Shown here: positions 26,347 through 35,677 of the stretch, one piece after another
How the letters are laid out: every line of letters begins with the position of its first letter
How positions within the stretch are numbered: position 1 is the stretch's first letter
NCBI GenBank assembly: GCA_009694735.1
Contig: SHUG01000013.1
Coordinates: 1-37,331 of the forward strand
Direction of reading: 5' to 3'
Length of the DNA: 37,331 nt
Source: Acidobacteriota bacterium
Lineage (GTDB): Bacteria > Acidobacteriota > Vicinamibacteria > Vicinamibacterales > UBA2999
Position numbers and translations under genes: made by a program
The notes under the pieces: model-generated
The model's input: the letters and a program-made list of their open reading frames with translations, nothing else
Told to the model about the DNA's origin: nothing
The model's database searches: none

Positions 26347-27414
26347 ATGAAGGGACTCATTCTTAGCGGCGGCAAAGGCACTCGCCTTCGACCGCTCACC
26401 TACACCAGCGCGAAACAGCTGGTACCGGTCGCCAACAAGCCGGTCCTGTTCTACGGGATCGAGGCGCTGGTCGCCGCCGGCATCACCGACATTGGCATTG
26501 TCGTCGGCGACACGCAGGCCGAAATTCGTGCCGCCGTCGGCGACGGCTCGAAGTGGGGCGCGAAGGTCACCTATATTCCGCAGGATGCGCCGCGGGGCCT
26601 GGCCCACGCCGTGCTGATCAGCGAGCCGTTCATCGGCGCTGATCCGTTCGTGATGTATTTGGGCGACAACCTCCTCAACCGGGGCATTGTCGAGTTCGTC
26701 GAGCAGTTCGTCAAAGAGAAGCCGGCCGCTCAGATCCTGTTGACCCCGGTGCCAGACCCGCAGATGTTTGGCGTCGCCGAGTTGAAGGGCGACAAGGTCG
26801 TGCGGCTCGTTGAAAAGCCGAAGGAGCCCAAGACCAACCTCGCGCTGGTCGGCGTCTACATGTTCGGGCCGGAGATCTTCACGTCGGCCAGGAACATCAA
26901 GCCCAGCTTCCGCAACGAGCTCGAAATCACCGACGCCATCCAGGACCTGATCGATCGCGGGCTGCGCGTCACCCCGCACCTGGTGAGCGGCTGGTGGAAA
27001 GACACCGGCAAGCTCGAGGACATGCTCGAAGCCAATCGCCTGATCCTGCTGACGCTCGCGCCGAGCAACGCCGGCACGGTGGACGCGGCGTCGAAAATTG
27101 AAGGCACGGTCGTGATCGAGGCCGGCGCGGTCGTGGAGAACTCGGTGATTCGCGGACCAGCGGTGATTGGACCGGGCGCCCGGATCAAGGACGCCTATAT
27201 CGGGCCGTTCACCTCGATCGGCCGCGACGTGGAGATCTCTCACTCCGAAATCGAGCACAGCATCGTGCTGGAAGGCGCGTTGATTCACGACCTGGATACC
27301 CGCGTGGCCGACAGCCTGATCGGCCGTGGCGTGAAGATTCATCGCCTGCCGCTCAAGCCGGCCGCCCACCGCTTCATGCTCGGCGACAACTCCGAGGTTT
27401 GGATCCGATGGTAA
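26347..27414 (+). CDS. rmlA: Glucose-1-phosphate thymidylyltransferase, long form with beta-helix domain
   Basis: 355 residues. N-terminal nucleotidyltransferase: GLILSGGKGTRLRPLTYT (nucleotide site), KQLVPVANKPVL, VMYLGDNLL (catalytic Asp), and EKPKEP, GVYMF, ISDAIQ-type ELEITDAIQDLID with WWKDTGK. C-terminal residues about 245-340 form a left-handed beta-helix of hexapeptide-like repeats (GTVVIEAGAVVENSVIRG, AVIGPGARIKDAYIG). This is the RmlA-long class, whose members make dTDP-glucose or related nucleotide sugars. A Shine-Dalgarno-like AGGAT is present upstream. Its stop overlaps the rfbB ATG by 7 nt. First gene of a nucleotide-sugar operon. Confidence 0.93.
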   Translation: MKGLILSGGKGTRLRPLTYTSAKQLVPVANKPVLFYGIEALVAAGITDIGIVVGDTQAEIRAAVGDGSKWGAKVTYIPQDAPRGLAHAVLISEPFIGADPFVMYLGDNLLNRGIVEFVEQFVKEKPAAQILLTPVPDPQMFGVAELKGDKVVRLVEKPKEPKTNLALVGVYMFGPEIFTSARNIKPSFRNELEITDAIQDLIDRGLRVTPHLVSGWWKDTGKLEDMLEANRLILLTLAPSNAGTVDAASKIEGTVVIEAGAVVENSVIRGPAVIGPGARIKDAYIGPFTSIGRDVEISHSEIEHSIVLEGALIHDLDTRVADSLIGRGVKIHRLPLKPAAHRFMLGDNSEVWIRW

Positions 27415-28421
27415 AGGTGCTCGTCACCGGCGGCGCCGGTTTCATTGGCAGCAACTTCGTGCGCTACGCGCTGCAGGCGCACCCGGATTGGCACGTCACC
27501 AACCTCGACAAGTTGACGTATGCCGGCCGCAAAGAGAACCTGCACGACGTGATGGATAACCCACGGCACACGTTTGTGCACGGCGACATCCTCGACGCGG
27601 CGGTCGCGGGCCCGCTGGTCGAAGCCGCGGACTACGTGGTGCACTTCGCCGCCGAGACGCACGTCGACCGCTCGATCATGTCGGCCGGCGACTTCATCAA
27701 GACCGACGTGGAAGGCTCGTTCGTGCTGCTCGAAGCGGCGCGGCGCAATCCCGGCCTGCAGCGCTTTATCCAGATCTCCACCGACGAGGTCTACGGCAGC
27801 GTGCCCGAAGGTTCGAGCACCGAGACCGACGAACTGCGGCCGCGCAACCCGTACGCCGCGAGCAAGGCCGGCGCCGACCGCCTGGCCTACAGCTACTGGG
27901 CAACGCACGACGTGCCGGTGATTGTGACGCGGGCGTCGAATAACTACGGGCCCTACCAGTTCCCCGAAAAGATCCTGCCGCTGTTCGTGACCAACCTGAC
28001 CGACGACATCCAGGTGCCGCTGTACGGCGACGGCGGCAACATCCGTGACTGGCTGCACGTGCTCGATCACTGTCGTGCCCTCGACCTGTTGCTGCACACC
28101 GGCACTAACGGCGAGGTCTACAACATCGGCGGCGGCAACGAGGTGAAGAACATCGACCTCACGCACGCCGTGCTCAAGCTGATGGGCAAGGGGACCGGCC
28201 TGATCAAGCCCGTGGCCGACCGCAAGGGCCACGACCGCCGCTATAGCCTGGGCACCAAGAAACTCGAGGGCATGGGCTGGACACCGCAGGTGCCGTTCGA
28301 GCAGGGCCTGAGCGAGACCGTCGCATGGTATCGGGCGAACGAGTGGTGGTGGCGTCCGATCAAAGAACGCGATCCCGCCTACAAGGCCTACATCGAAGCG
28401 CAGTACGGCAAGCGCGGCTGA
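27408..28421 (+). CDS. rfbB: dTDP-glucose 4,6-dehydratase
   Basis: 337 residues from the ATG at 27408, inside the last codons of rmlA (+1 frame). Extended SDR: nucleotide motif VTGGAGFIGSNF, HFAAETHVDRSI, catalytic Thr-Asp-Glu in STDEVYGS, Tyr and Lys in YAASKAGAD, then RASNNYGPYQFPEKILP, the Gly-rich YGDGGNIRDWLHV, and a C-terminal substrate domain. These residues are specific for RmlB/RfbB. It makes dTDP-4-keto-6-deoxyglucose from the product of the preceding gene. RmlC and RmlD are not in the window. Confidence 0.96.
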   Translation: MVKVLVTGGAGFIGSNFVRYALQAHPDWHVTNLDKLTYAGRKENLHDVMDNPRHTFVHGDILDAAVAGPLVEAADYVVHFAAETHVDRSIMSAGDFIKTDVEGSFVLLEAARRNPGLQRFIQISTDEVYGSVPEGSSTETDELRPRNPYAASKAGADRLAYSYWATHDVPVIVTRASNNYGPYQFPEKILPLFVTNLTDDIQVPLYGDGGNIRDWLHVLDHCRALDLLLHTGTNGEVYNIGGGNEVKNIDLTHAVLKLMGKGTGLIKPVADRKGHDRRYSLGTKKLEGMGWTPQVPFEQGLSETVAWYRANEWWWRPIKERDPAYKAYIEAQYGKRG

Positions 28422-29356
28422 TGGCCGCCGCTGTCCTCGTCACCGGTGCGGCGGGGTTTGTCGGCAGCCACCTGCTGGAACTGCTCGCTCAGGACAAGAC
28501 GGACATCGTCGCCTGGCAACGGCCAGGAACCGCGCCCCTGATCACCGGCACCGGCGTGCGCTGGGTCACGGTCGAAATGCATGACCGCACCGAGGTCGCT
28601 GCCGCCATCAACGATGCGCGGCCCGCGGCCGTGTATCACCTGGCCGGCGTGCCCCACGTCGGCGACTCCTGGAGCCACACGCGCGAAACGTTCGCCGGCA
28701 ACGTGCTGGCCACTCATCACCTGTTCGAAGCCCTTCGCCGCGCCGCGCAGGCGCCGCGAGTGCTCGTGACCAGTTCCGCCACGGTCTACGCGCCGGCCGA
28801 TCGGGCCTTGCACGAAGACGATGAGGTGTTGCCGAACAATCCCTACGGCACGAGCAAGCTCGCGCAGGAGATGGTCGCCATGCGCGCCTGGCAGGACGAT
28901 GGGATTCCGGGTTTGATTGCGAGGGCCTTCAACCACGTCGGACCGAGGCAGGCGCCATCGTTCCTGGCGCCGAGCATCGCCAGGCAGATTGCCGCGATCG
29001 AAGCCGGACAACTGGCGCCGGTGCTCAAGGTCGGCAACCTCGAGCCCAGGCGCGACATCATGGACGTGCGCGACACGGTCCGCGCCTACCGCGCGATGAT
29101 GCAGTCCGCGAAGCCGGGCGAGCCGTACAACGTGTGCTCGGGCCAAGCCGTGGCGGTCAAGGAGCTGATGCGCCTGTTCATCCAGCACGCGCGCGTCCCG
29201 ATCACAGTCGAGCAGGATCCGGCTCGATTCCGGCCCAACGACACCCCGCTGATCCTGGGTGACGCCACCAAGCTGACGACCGATACCGGCTGGGCGGCGG
29301 AGGTGCCGCTGGAGCAGACGGTTGAAGACCTGCTGGCCTACTGGCGAAGCCAATAA
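28421..29356 (+). CDS. rmd: NAD(P)-dependent 4-keto-6-deoxyhexose reductase (GDP-6-deoxy-mannose reductase-like)
   Basis: 311 residues from the ATG at 28421, which shares one base with the rfbB stop (TGATG). SDR-type Rossmann motif VTGAAGFVGSHL, catalytic Ser and Tyr-Lys in TSSATVYAP and NPYGTSK, RAFNHVGPRQAPSFLAPSIARQIAAIE, and the C-terminal FRPNDTPLILGDATKL...TGW that is typical of RMD, which reduces GDP-4-keto-6-deoxymannose to GDP-rhamnose. Since the upstream genes are dTDP-type, its in vivo substrate might instead be a dTDP-4-keto sugar. The family is sure; the nucleotide specificity is not. Confidence 0.82.
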   Translation: MAAAVLVTGAAGFVGSHLLELLAQDKTDIVAWQRPGTAPLITGTGVRWVTVEMHDRTEVAAAINDARPAAVYHLAGVPHVGDSWSHTRETFAGNVLATHHLFEALRRAAQAPRVLVTSSATVYAPADRALHEDDEVLPNNPYGTSKLAQEMVAMRAWQDDGIPGLIARAFNHVGPRQAPSFLAPSIARQIAAIEAGQLAPVLKVGNLEPRRDIMDVRDTVRAYRAMMQSAKPGEPYNVCSGQAVAVKELMRLFIQHARVPITVEQDPARFRPNDTPLILGDATKLTTDTGWAAEVPLEQTVEDLLAYWRSQ

Positions 29357-29388
29357 CCCGCGGCGCGACGGCTTAATCGGCTTTTCGC

Positions 29389-29416
29389 TTGACTGGCGAA
29401 CAAACGGCGAAATAAT
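29389..29416 (+). promoter_or_regulatory. Promoter for radical SAM gene (TTGACT-N16-AATAAT)
   Basis: TTGACT at 29389-29394 and AATAAT at 29411-29416, spacing 16. The -10 overlaps the ATG at 29415, so transcription would start at or just before the second ATG at 29424. This favours 29424 as the true start and a leaderless mRNA. Confidence 0.55.
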
Positions 29417-29423
29417 GGTCGGG

Positions 29424-30398
29424 ATGCCGACTTTTCCGCTGCTTTTCGACTTGGGTCGCTCCCCCACCACCCGCGACGTCGCAAAACTCGTGAAAGACGG
29501 CGGCCTCGAGGCATTGCCCGACGCCAAGCGCCGAGGCGACGCGGCCACCTATCAGGAGATCCACTGCCGCTCGGCCCTCAACCGCGTGAAGGGCATGCCG
29601 TTCTTCAAGTGGACCCTCAATCCCTATCGCGGCTGCACCCACGGCTGTCACTACTGCTTTGCGCGGCGGTATCACACCCAGCTCGAGTTGAATGCCGGCG
29701 ACCACTTCGCCTCGGTGATCTTGGTGAAGACCAACTTCGTCGAGGTGTTGCGGCGGGAACTGGACAAGCCGTCATGGACGAAAGAGACGATCGGTTTCGG
29801 TACCGCGACCGATCCCTATCAGCCGATCGAGGGCACCTACAAGCTGTCGCGGGGCGTGCTCGAGGCACTCCGCGACGCCGCCACACCAGTGAGCATCGTC
29901 ACCAAGGGGCCGATGATCGTGCGCGACATCGACGTGCTGCAGGACCTGTCGAAGCGCACGTCGTGCCGCATCCACATCAGCGTGCCGACGGTGGATGAAG
30001 AGGCGTGGGAGCAGTTGGAGCCCGGGGTCGCCCATCCCGTGCAGCGGCTGCGGGCGGTGCGCGAGCTGGTGAATGCCGGGCTCGATTGCGGGGTGCTGAT
30101 GGCGCCGATCGTCCCTGGCTTCTCCACCCACCCGGCCAAGATCGAACGGACCATCAAGGCGATTGCCGACTCGGGTGCGCGGTCGGTGGGCGCCATGGTC
30201 ATGCACCTGCAGGGCGGCACCCGCGATCACTTCATGGGGCTGCTGGGTCGGGAGTATCCGCATCTCGTGGACCGTTACGAGACGCTCTACGCGGGGAAGT
30301 ACGCGCGAAAGGACTACACGAAGCAGGTGGACGAGGTCGTGTCGCTGATGCGAGCGCGCTATTTGGGTAAACGCAGTTCGCCGCTCATGCATTCCTAG
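29424..30398 (+). CDS. Radical SAM protein of the SPL/Rv2578c type
   Basis: 324 residues from ATG 29424 (MPTFPLLFDLG); ATG 29415 would add three residues. The radical SAM iron-sulfur motif is CTHGCHYC in NPYRGCTHGCHYCFARRYH. Other features: IGFGTATDPYQPIEG, SIVTKGPMIVRD, RIHISVPTVDEEAWEQLEPG, and a partial TIM-barrel pattern. It resembles the widespread group near spore photoproduct lyase (COG1533-like, Rv2578c). The C-terminal spore-lyase features are not evident and the reaction is unknown. It follows the sugar operon by 67 nt but has its own promoter. Confidence 0.85.
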   Translation: MPTFPLLFDLGRSPTTRDVAKLVKDGGLEALPDAKRRGDAATYQEIHCRSALNRVKGMPFFKWTLNPYRGCTHGCHYCFARRYHTQLELNAGDHFASVILVKTNFVEVLRRELDKPSWTKETIGFGTATDPYQPIEGTYKLSRGVLEALRDAATPVSIVTKGPMIVRDIDVLQDLSKRTSCRIHISVPTVDEEAWEQLEPGVAHPVQRLRAVRELVNAGLDCGVLMAPIVPGFSTHPAKIERTIKAIADSGARSVGAMVMHLQGGTRDHFMGLLGREYPHLVDRYETLYAGKYARKDYTKQVDEVVSLMRARYLGKRSSPLMHS

Positions 30399-30532
30399 GT
30401 AAGCCACCAGTCCAGAGGGCTTTCGCGAGATGGACGTCACCCTGGCCGGGCGATGGACTCCCGGCGAGGCCGAGCAGGTGATTGTAGGGAGTTCTGCCGA
30501 CTACTCGTTAGCCGGATCACAGAAACGACGAC

Positions 30533-30561
30533 GTGACCGGAAGGGCTGCGAGGCGTAGGAT
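30533..30561 (+). promoter_or_regulatory. Promoter for PIN toxin gene (GTGACC-N17-TAGGAT)
   Basis: GTGACC at 30533-30538 and TAGGAT at 30556-30561, spacing 17, with the GTG start 6 nt after the -10. No Shine-Dalgarno is present, which suggests a leaderless mRNA and a cassette-borne promoter. Confidence 0.4.
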
Positions 30562-30567
30562 CAGAGG

Positions 30568-31047
30568 GTGCGCCAGACCGTTTACGTCGAGACGAGCGTG
30601 TTCAGCTATCTCGCTGGTCGTCCCAGCCGCGACCTGATCGTGGCGGCGCGCCAACGGCGTACTCACACATGGTGGCGAACACGACGCTCGGTATTCGACC
30701 TATGCGTGTCCCAGATGGTCATTGACGAGGCCGCGGCTGGAGACCCTCGGCCTGCCGCGATGCGGTCGGGATTTCTGGCAGGCATACCGACCCTGGACAT
30801 GCCCGTCGGCGTCGCGGATCTGGCTGCCGCACTGATCGAGGGTGTGCCCCTTCCGCGCAAGGCCGCAGCCGATGCGGCACATATCGCCGTGGCGGCGTAC
30901 CATCGGGTCGATTTCCTGCTGCCGTGGAACTTGGCCCACATCGCGAATGCTCAGTTGCGTCCGCGAATCGAAGCGATCTGCCGAGCGTCAGGGTATTCGG
31001 CTCCGATCTTGTGCACACCGGATGAACTCATGGGTGGAAACATATGA
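30568..31047 (+). CDS. PIN-domain toxin (VapC-like)
   Basis: 159 residues. PIN signature strands: VYVETSVFSYLAGRPS with Glu8 in the place of the usual first Asp, MVIDEAAAGD, KAAADAAHIAVAA (acidic position Asp), and VDFLLPWNLAHIANAQ. This ETSV subclass with RDLIVAARQ and the C-terminal CTPDELM belongs to a VapC-like group seen next to small DP-I-V-EVR proteins. PIN toxins are Mg-dependent RNases. The stop overlaps the next ORF in an ATGA, so they are one unit with toxin first, a reverse of the usual order. Followed by an attC-like site. Confidence 0.82.
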   Translation: MRQTVYVETSVFSYLAGRPSRDLIVAARQRRTHTWWRTRRSVFDLCVSQMVIDEAAAGDPRPAAMRSGFLAGIPTLDMPVGVADLAAALIEGVPLPRKAAADAAHIAVAAYHRVDFLLPWNLAHIANAQLRPRIEAICRASGYSAPILCTPDELMGGNI

Positions 31048-31280
31048 CGACACGGGCGAAACGCGAGACCGATTGGCAGGATCCCATCGTGGCCGAAGTG
31101 CGTGCGGCACGGGAGGCCCTCTTTGCGGCCGCGGGCTACGACATCCAGGAGTTTTGTCGCCGCGCCCGCGCGGCGCAAGCCACTTCCGGGCACCGTGTCG
31201 TGACGCGGCGGTCGCGTCCAACGCCCAAGCCGGAAGTTCGCACCATCGGAATGGCACGCGGCCGCACGAAAACCGGCTAA
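31044..31280 (+). CDS. Small protein, probable antitoxin partner of the PIN toxin
   Basis: 78 residues. The N-terminal segment DPIVAEVRAAREALFAAAGYDIQEFCRRARAAQ recurs beside PIN proteins of this subclass; the C-terminus is basic (RTRGRTKTG-like, MARGRTKTG). No ribbon-helix-helix or AbrB motif is visible by eye. It overlaps the toxin stop by 4 nt. The antitoxin role is inferred from pairing only. Its stop TAA lies inside the R'' box of the adjacent attC-like site, as is usual for integron cassettes. Confidence 0.6.
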   Translation: MTTRAKRETDWQDPIVAEVRAAREALFAAAGYDIQEFCRRARAAQATSGHRVVTRRSRPTPKPEVRTIGMARGRTKTG

Positions 31281-31344
31281 CACGCAAATGGAGCCGACGC
31301 GCCGATGGACTGCGACGGCGCGCGGCTCATTTGCAACGTTGGGC
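31275..31344 (+). other. Integron attC-like recombination site 1
   Basis: A 70-nt imperfect palindrome with attC layout. R'' is GGCTAAC (31275-31281) and R' is GTTGGGC (31338-31344), which fits GTTRRRY. Between them, GCAAATG (31284-31290) pairs with CATTTGC (31328-31334), then one extrahelical G (31291), AGCCG with CGGCT, one extrahelical A (31297), and CGCGCCG (31298-31304) with CGGCGCG (31316-31322) around an 11-nt loop. Spacers AC and AAC stay unpaired next to the R boxes. Extrahelical bases on one arm only are characteristic of attC and not of terminators. Confidence 0.75.
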
Positions 31345-31388
31345 TGCCTTCTCGCAACGGAAGATCGAGTGATTGGAGTAAGAACAAC

Positions 31389-31940
31389 GTGAATGCTTGG
31401 CTCAACTGGCGTACCGGGGTGGCCTCCGTTCTTCTGGCCGCGGTATTGGTGGGCACCTTGTGGCTCTTCTCGGAGCGGTCGCTCACGTTGTCTGGCCTCG
31501 ATCTGTTTTTCGCGATCACGACTGTGGTCTCGATTGGTTTCAACCTGTGGCAGCTATTTCGCGACCGCTACAAGTACGAGCCCCTCAAGAACTCCTTCAT
31601 TGGTCTATTCAACGACATCAAGAGCAGGCAGCTTCGTGCGCATTTTCGCCAGCAGCTCTTGACCTCAAACGCTGGGACTGCAGCCACCGCAGATCAGCTG
31701 CGCCTTGAGTTCTATGACTTTGCCGAAGAGACGAAGCAGTCTCTAGACCACATTCGCGAACATGTTGTTGCAGCCATTCACACACTCGACGGCTCCATCT
31801 CCTCGCAGCAGGTGTTCAAGGCAGCCGACTTCGGCATGTCGGAGGACGAGAAGCGGCTGCGTGCTAAGGGATTCCAGCAGTATATGCAGCGCCTCGAAGC
31901 CGCGGGAGATCATCGCGCGCCTGCGCCACCGACAGCCTAA
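31389..31940 (+). CDS. Unknown membrane protein, cassette-borne
   Basis: 183 residues from the GTG at 31389, with GGAG about 10 nt upstream; the longer open frame to 31305 crosses the attC site and is rejected. Two transmembrane helices (about 10-27, VASVLLAAVLVGTLWLF, and about 37-58, LDLFFAITTVVSIGFNLWQLF) are followed by a charged cytoplasmic or periplasmic domain with helical character (LRLEFYDFAEETKQSLDHIREHVVAAI). No known family recognised. Base composition is lower in GC than its neighbours, a sign of transfer. The stop TAA lies in the R'' box of attC site 2. Confidence 0.7.
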   Translation: MNAWLNWRTGVASVLLAAVLVGTLWLFSERSLTLSGLDLFFAITTVVSIGFNLWQLFRDRYKYEPLKNSFIGLFNDIKSRQLRAHFRQQLLTSNAGTAATADQLRLEFYDFAEETKQSLDHIREHVVAAIHTLDGSISSQQVFKAADFGMSEDEKRLRAKGFQQYMQRLEAAGDHRAPAPPTA

Positions 31941-32007
31941 CAAGCCGCTGCAGCCGGCCGCGGCCGGCGCGATCATTAGCGGCCGCGGTTGAATCGGCAC
32001 GTCAGGC
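31935..32007 (+). other. Integron attC-like recombination site 2
   Basis: R'' GCCTAAC (31935-31941, matches RYYYAAC and contains the stop TAA) and R' GTCAGGC (32001-32007) pair at 6 of 7 positions; the latter differs from consensus GTTAGGC by one base. Between them GCCG/CGGC, CAGCCG/CGGTTG and GCCGC/GCGGC pair, with unpaired bases (CTG against AAT, CG near 31984) in between. 73 nt in all. Weaker than site 1 but with the same architecture. The sequence CCTAACAAGCCGCTGCAGCC is a typical attC left end. Confidence 0.6.
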
Positions 32008-32083
32008 GTCAGGAATTCGCCATCAAACACAAAACAGTGGCACTGAAATGGGCTATCACACCATCCAGCGCCACCTATTACTG

Positions 32084-32114
32084 GTCTGTGTCTAACCTGC
32101 GTCTAATCGGTGGC
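32084..32114 (+). repeat. 31-nt dispersed repeat, copy B, just after M20 peptidase stop
   Basis: On the plus strand GTCTGTGTCTAACCTGCG then TCTAATCGGTGGC. It matches the reverse complement of 26287-26317 at 28 of 31 positions. It ends 6 nt beyond the stop of the minus-strand M20 gene. Confidence 0.75.
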
Positions 32115-32120
32115 TGTGTC

Positions 32121-33317
32121 TCATCTGCGGGAGAGACGCGCCAGAAGGCCAGCAATAACCGCGGCGCGCGGCACAAGCGCGTCGATCTCCACGTGCTCGT
32201 GAAGCGCATGCGCGCCATCGCCGACAGCGCCAATCCCATCCAGGGTTGGTACGCCGAGGGCGGCGGTGAAGTTGCCGTCCGAGCCACCGCCCGCACTCCC
32301 CTCCTCCAGCGTCAGGCCCAGCTCCTTCGCCACCAACTGCGCTTGCTCGAATAGCCGGACGACATCAGCTGTTCGCTCGAGCGGTGGACGATCGAATCCG
32401 CCGGTGACCGAGACGGTGGCGCCCTCGATGTGCGGGGCGAGGGCCTTCATGGTCCGCTCCAGGCGTTCGGCATCCGCGCGGGTGACGGCGCGGGCGTCGA
32501 TAATGGCGCGCGCCTCGGCGGGCACAACGTTGGCGCGGGTGCCGCCTGCGATCACTCCGACACTTACGGTGACACCTCGCGCCGGATCCTGCAGGTCGTC
32601 GATGGCGACGATCTGGCGCGCGAGTTCGCGCACCGCGCTGATGCCCTTGCCAGGGTCGAGGCCGGCGTGCGCCGAGACGCCGCGCACGAGCATCTCAAAC
32701 TGCCCGACGCCCTTGCGGCTGGTTTTCAGTGCTCCGCCCGGCAGCGATGGCTCAAAAACCAGCACGGCTTCGCTGCGTTGCGCCTCGGCTTCGATCGGCG
32801 CGCGCGACGTCGTGCTGCCAACCTCCTCGTCGGCGGTCCACAGCATCACCACCTGGCAACCGTCGAGACCACCCGCGTCGATAACGGCACGAGTCGCCAG
32901 CGTCGCAAGGCCAATCCCCGCCTTCATGTCGAACACGCCTGGCCCATACAGGCGTCCGCCGGCTCGCCTCAGCGGCATCTTTGTCAGCTGCCCGATCGGC
33001 CACACGGTGTCGAAATGGCCGAGCAGCAGAAGCTGGCGCGGGCCATGGCCGAAGCTGGCGCGAAGATGATCGCCCGCTTGCCCACCGGCCTGTCCGCCGT
33101 CGCCTTGGCGGGGGTGGAAGCCTTGGCGAAGGTGGGCAGTTGACGACGACACGCGGGTGAGGGCGCCGCCGAGTGCCTCTAACCGCGACGCCAGCTCAGC
33201 ACCGCAGCGATTCACCGCCGCCGGATCGTCGCTTGGGGATTCGATGGCGACCAGGGCTTCGATGAAGTCGAGCAGCCAGCCGCGGTGGGCGGAACAGTAA
33301 TCGAGGAACGAATTCAT
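32121..33317 (-). CDS. M20-family metallopeptidase (glutamate carboxypeptidase-like)
   Basis: 398 residues. Metal-site motifs of the M20 family are intact: GHFDTVWP (His and Asp), GVFDMKAGIG (Asp bridging two zincs), TADEEVGS (Glu base and Glu ligand), and HALHEHVEID (His ligand). The dimerisation lid (about residues 195-310) contains SRKGVGQFEMLVRGVSAHAG. It resembles carboxypeptidase G2, which removes C-terminal glutamate from folates and peptides; substrate unknown. A Gly/Gln-rich insert near residues 67-95 (QGDGGQAGGQAG) is unusual. There is no signal peptide. Its start at 33317 is divergent from the Pro-rich protein gene. Confidence 0.9.
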   Translation of the reverse strand: MNSFLDYCSAHRGWLLDFIEALVAIESPSDDPAAVNRCGAELASRLEALGGALTRVSSSTAHLRQGFHPRQGDGGQAGGQAGDHLRASFGHGPRQLLLLGHFDTVWPIGQLTKMPLRRAGGRLYGPGVFDMKAGIGLATLATRAVIDAGGLDGCQVVMLWTADEEVGSTTSRAPIEAEAQRSEAVLVFEPSLPGGALKTSRKGVGQFEMLVRGVSAHAGLDPGKGISAVRELARQIVAIDDLQDPARGVTVSVGVIAGGTRANVVPAEARAIIDARAVTRADAERLERTMKALAPHIEGATVSVTGGFDRPPLERTADVVRLFEQAQLVAKELGLTLEEGSAGGGSDGNFTAALGVPTLDGIGAVGDGAHALHEHVEIDALVPRAAVIAGLLARLSRR

Positions 33318-33354
33318 GAGGTCTCGGGGCCTTGAGGTCTTGGGGTCTTATAAT
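33318..33354. promoter_or_regulatory. Divergent intergenic with TATAAT 6 nt before GTG
   Basis: TATAAT at 33349-33354 is followed after 6 nt by the GTG of the plus-strand gene at 33361; no Shine-Dalgarno is possible in this space, so a leaderless mRNA is expected. On the minus strand TATTAT (33350-33355) could serve the M20 gene with a leader of about 25 nt. The spacer carries words like GGTCTTGGGG that also occur near 5090. Confidence 0.5.
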
Positions 33355-33360
33355 AGTTCT

Positions 33361-35665
<2,305 letters not shown>

Positions 35666-35677
35666 TTGTTTTCGATC

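Noticed and set aside
30404-30567. Left attC or attI site before the PIN gene
   Set aside because: Only an isolated GTTAGCC (30507-30513) is seen; no matching GGCTAAC arm or folded structure, so the left cassette edge is unresolved.
31275-31344. Simple Rho-independent terminator as an explanation of the hairpin
   Set aside because: No T tract follows, and the extrahelical bases, spacers and GTTGGGC/GGCTAAC ends fit attC better. It may still reduce read-through.
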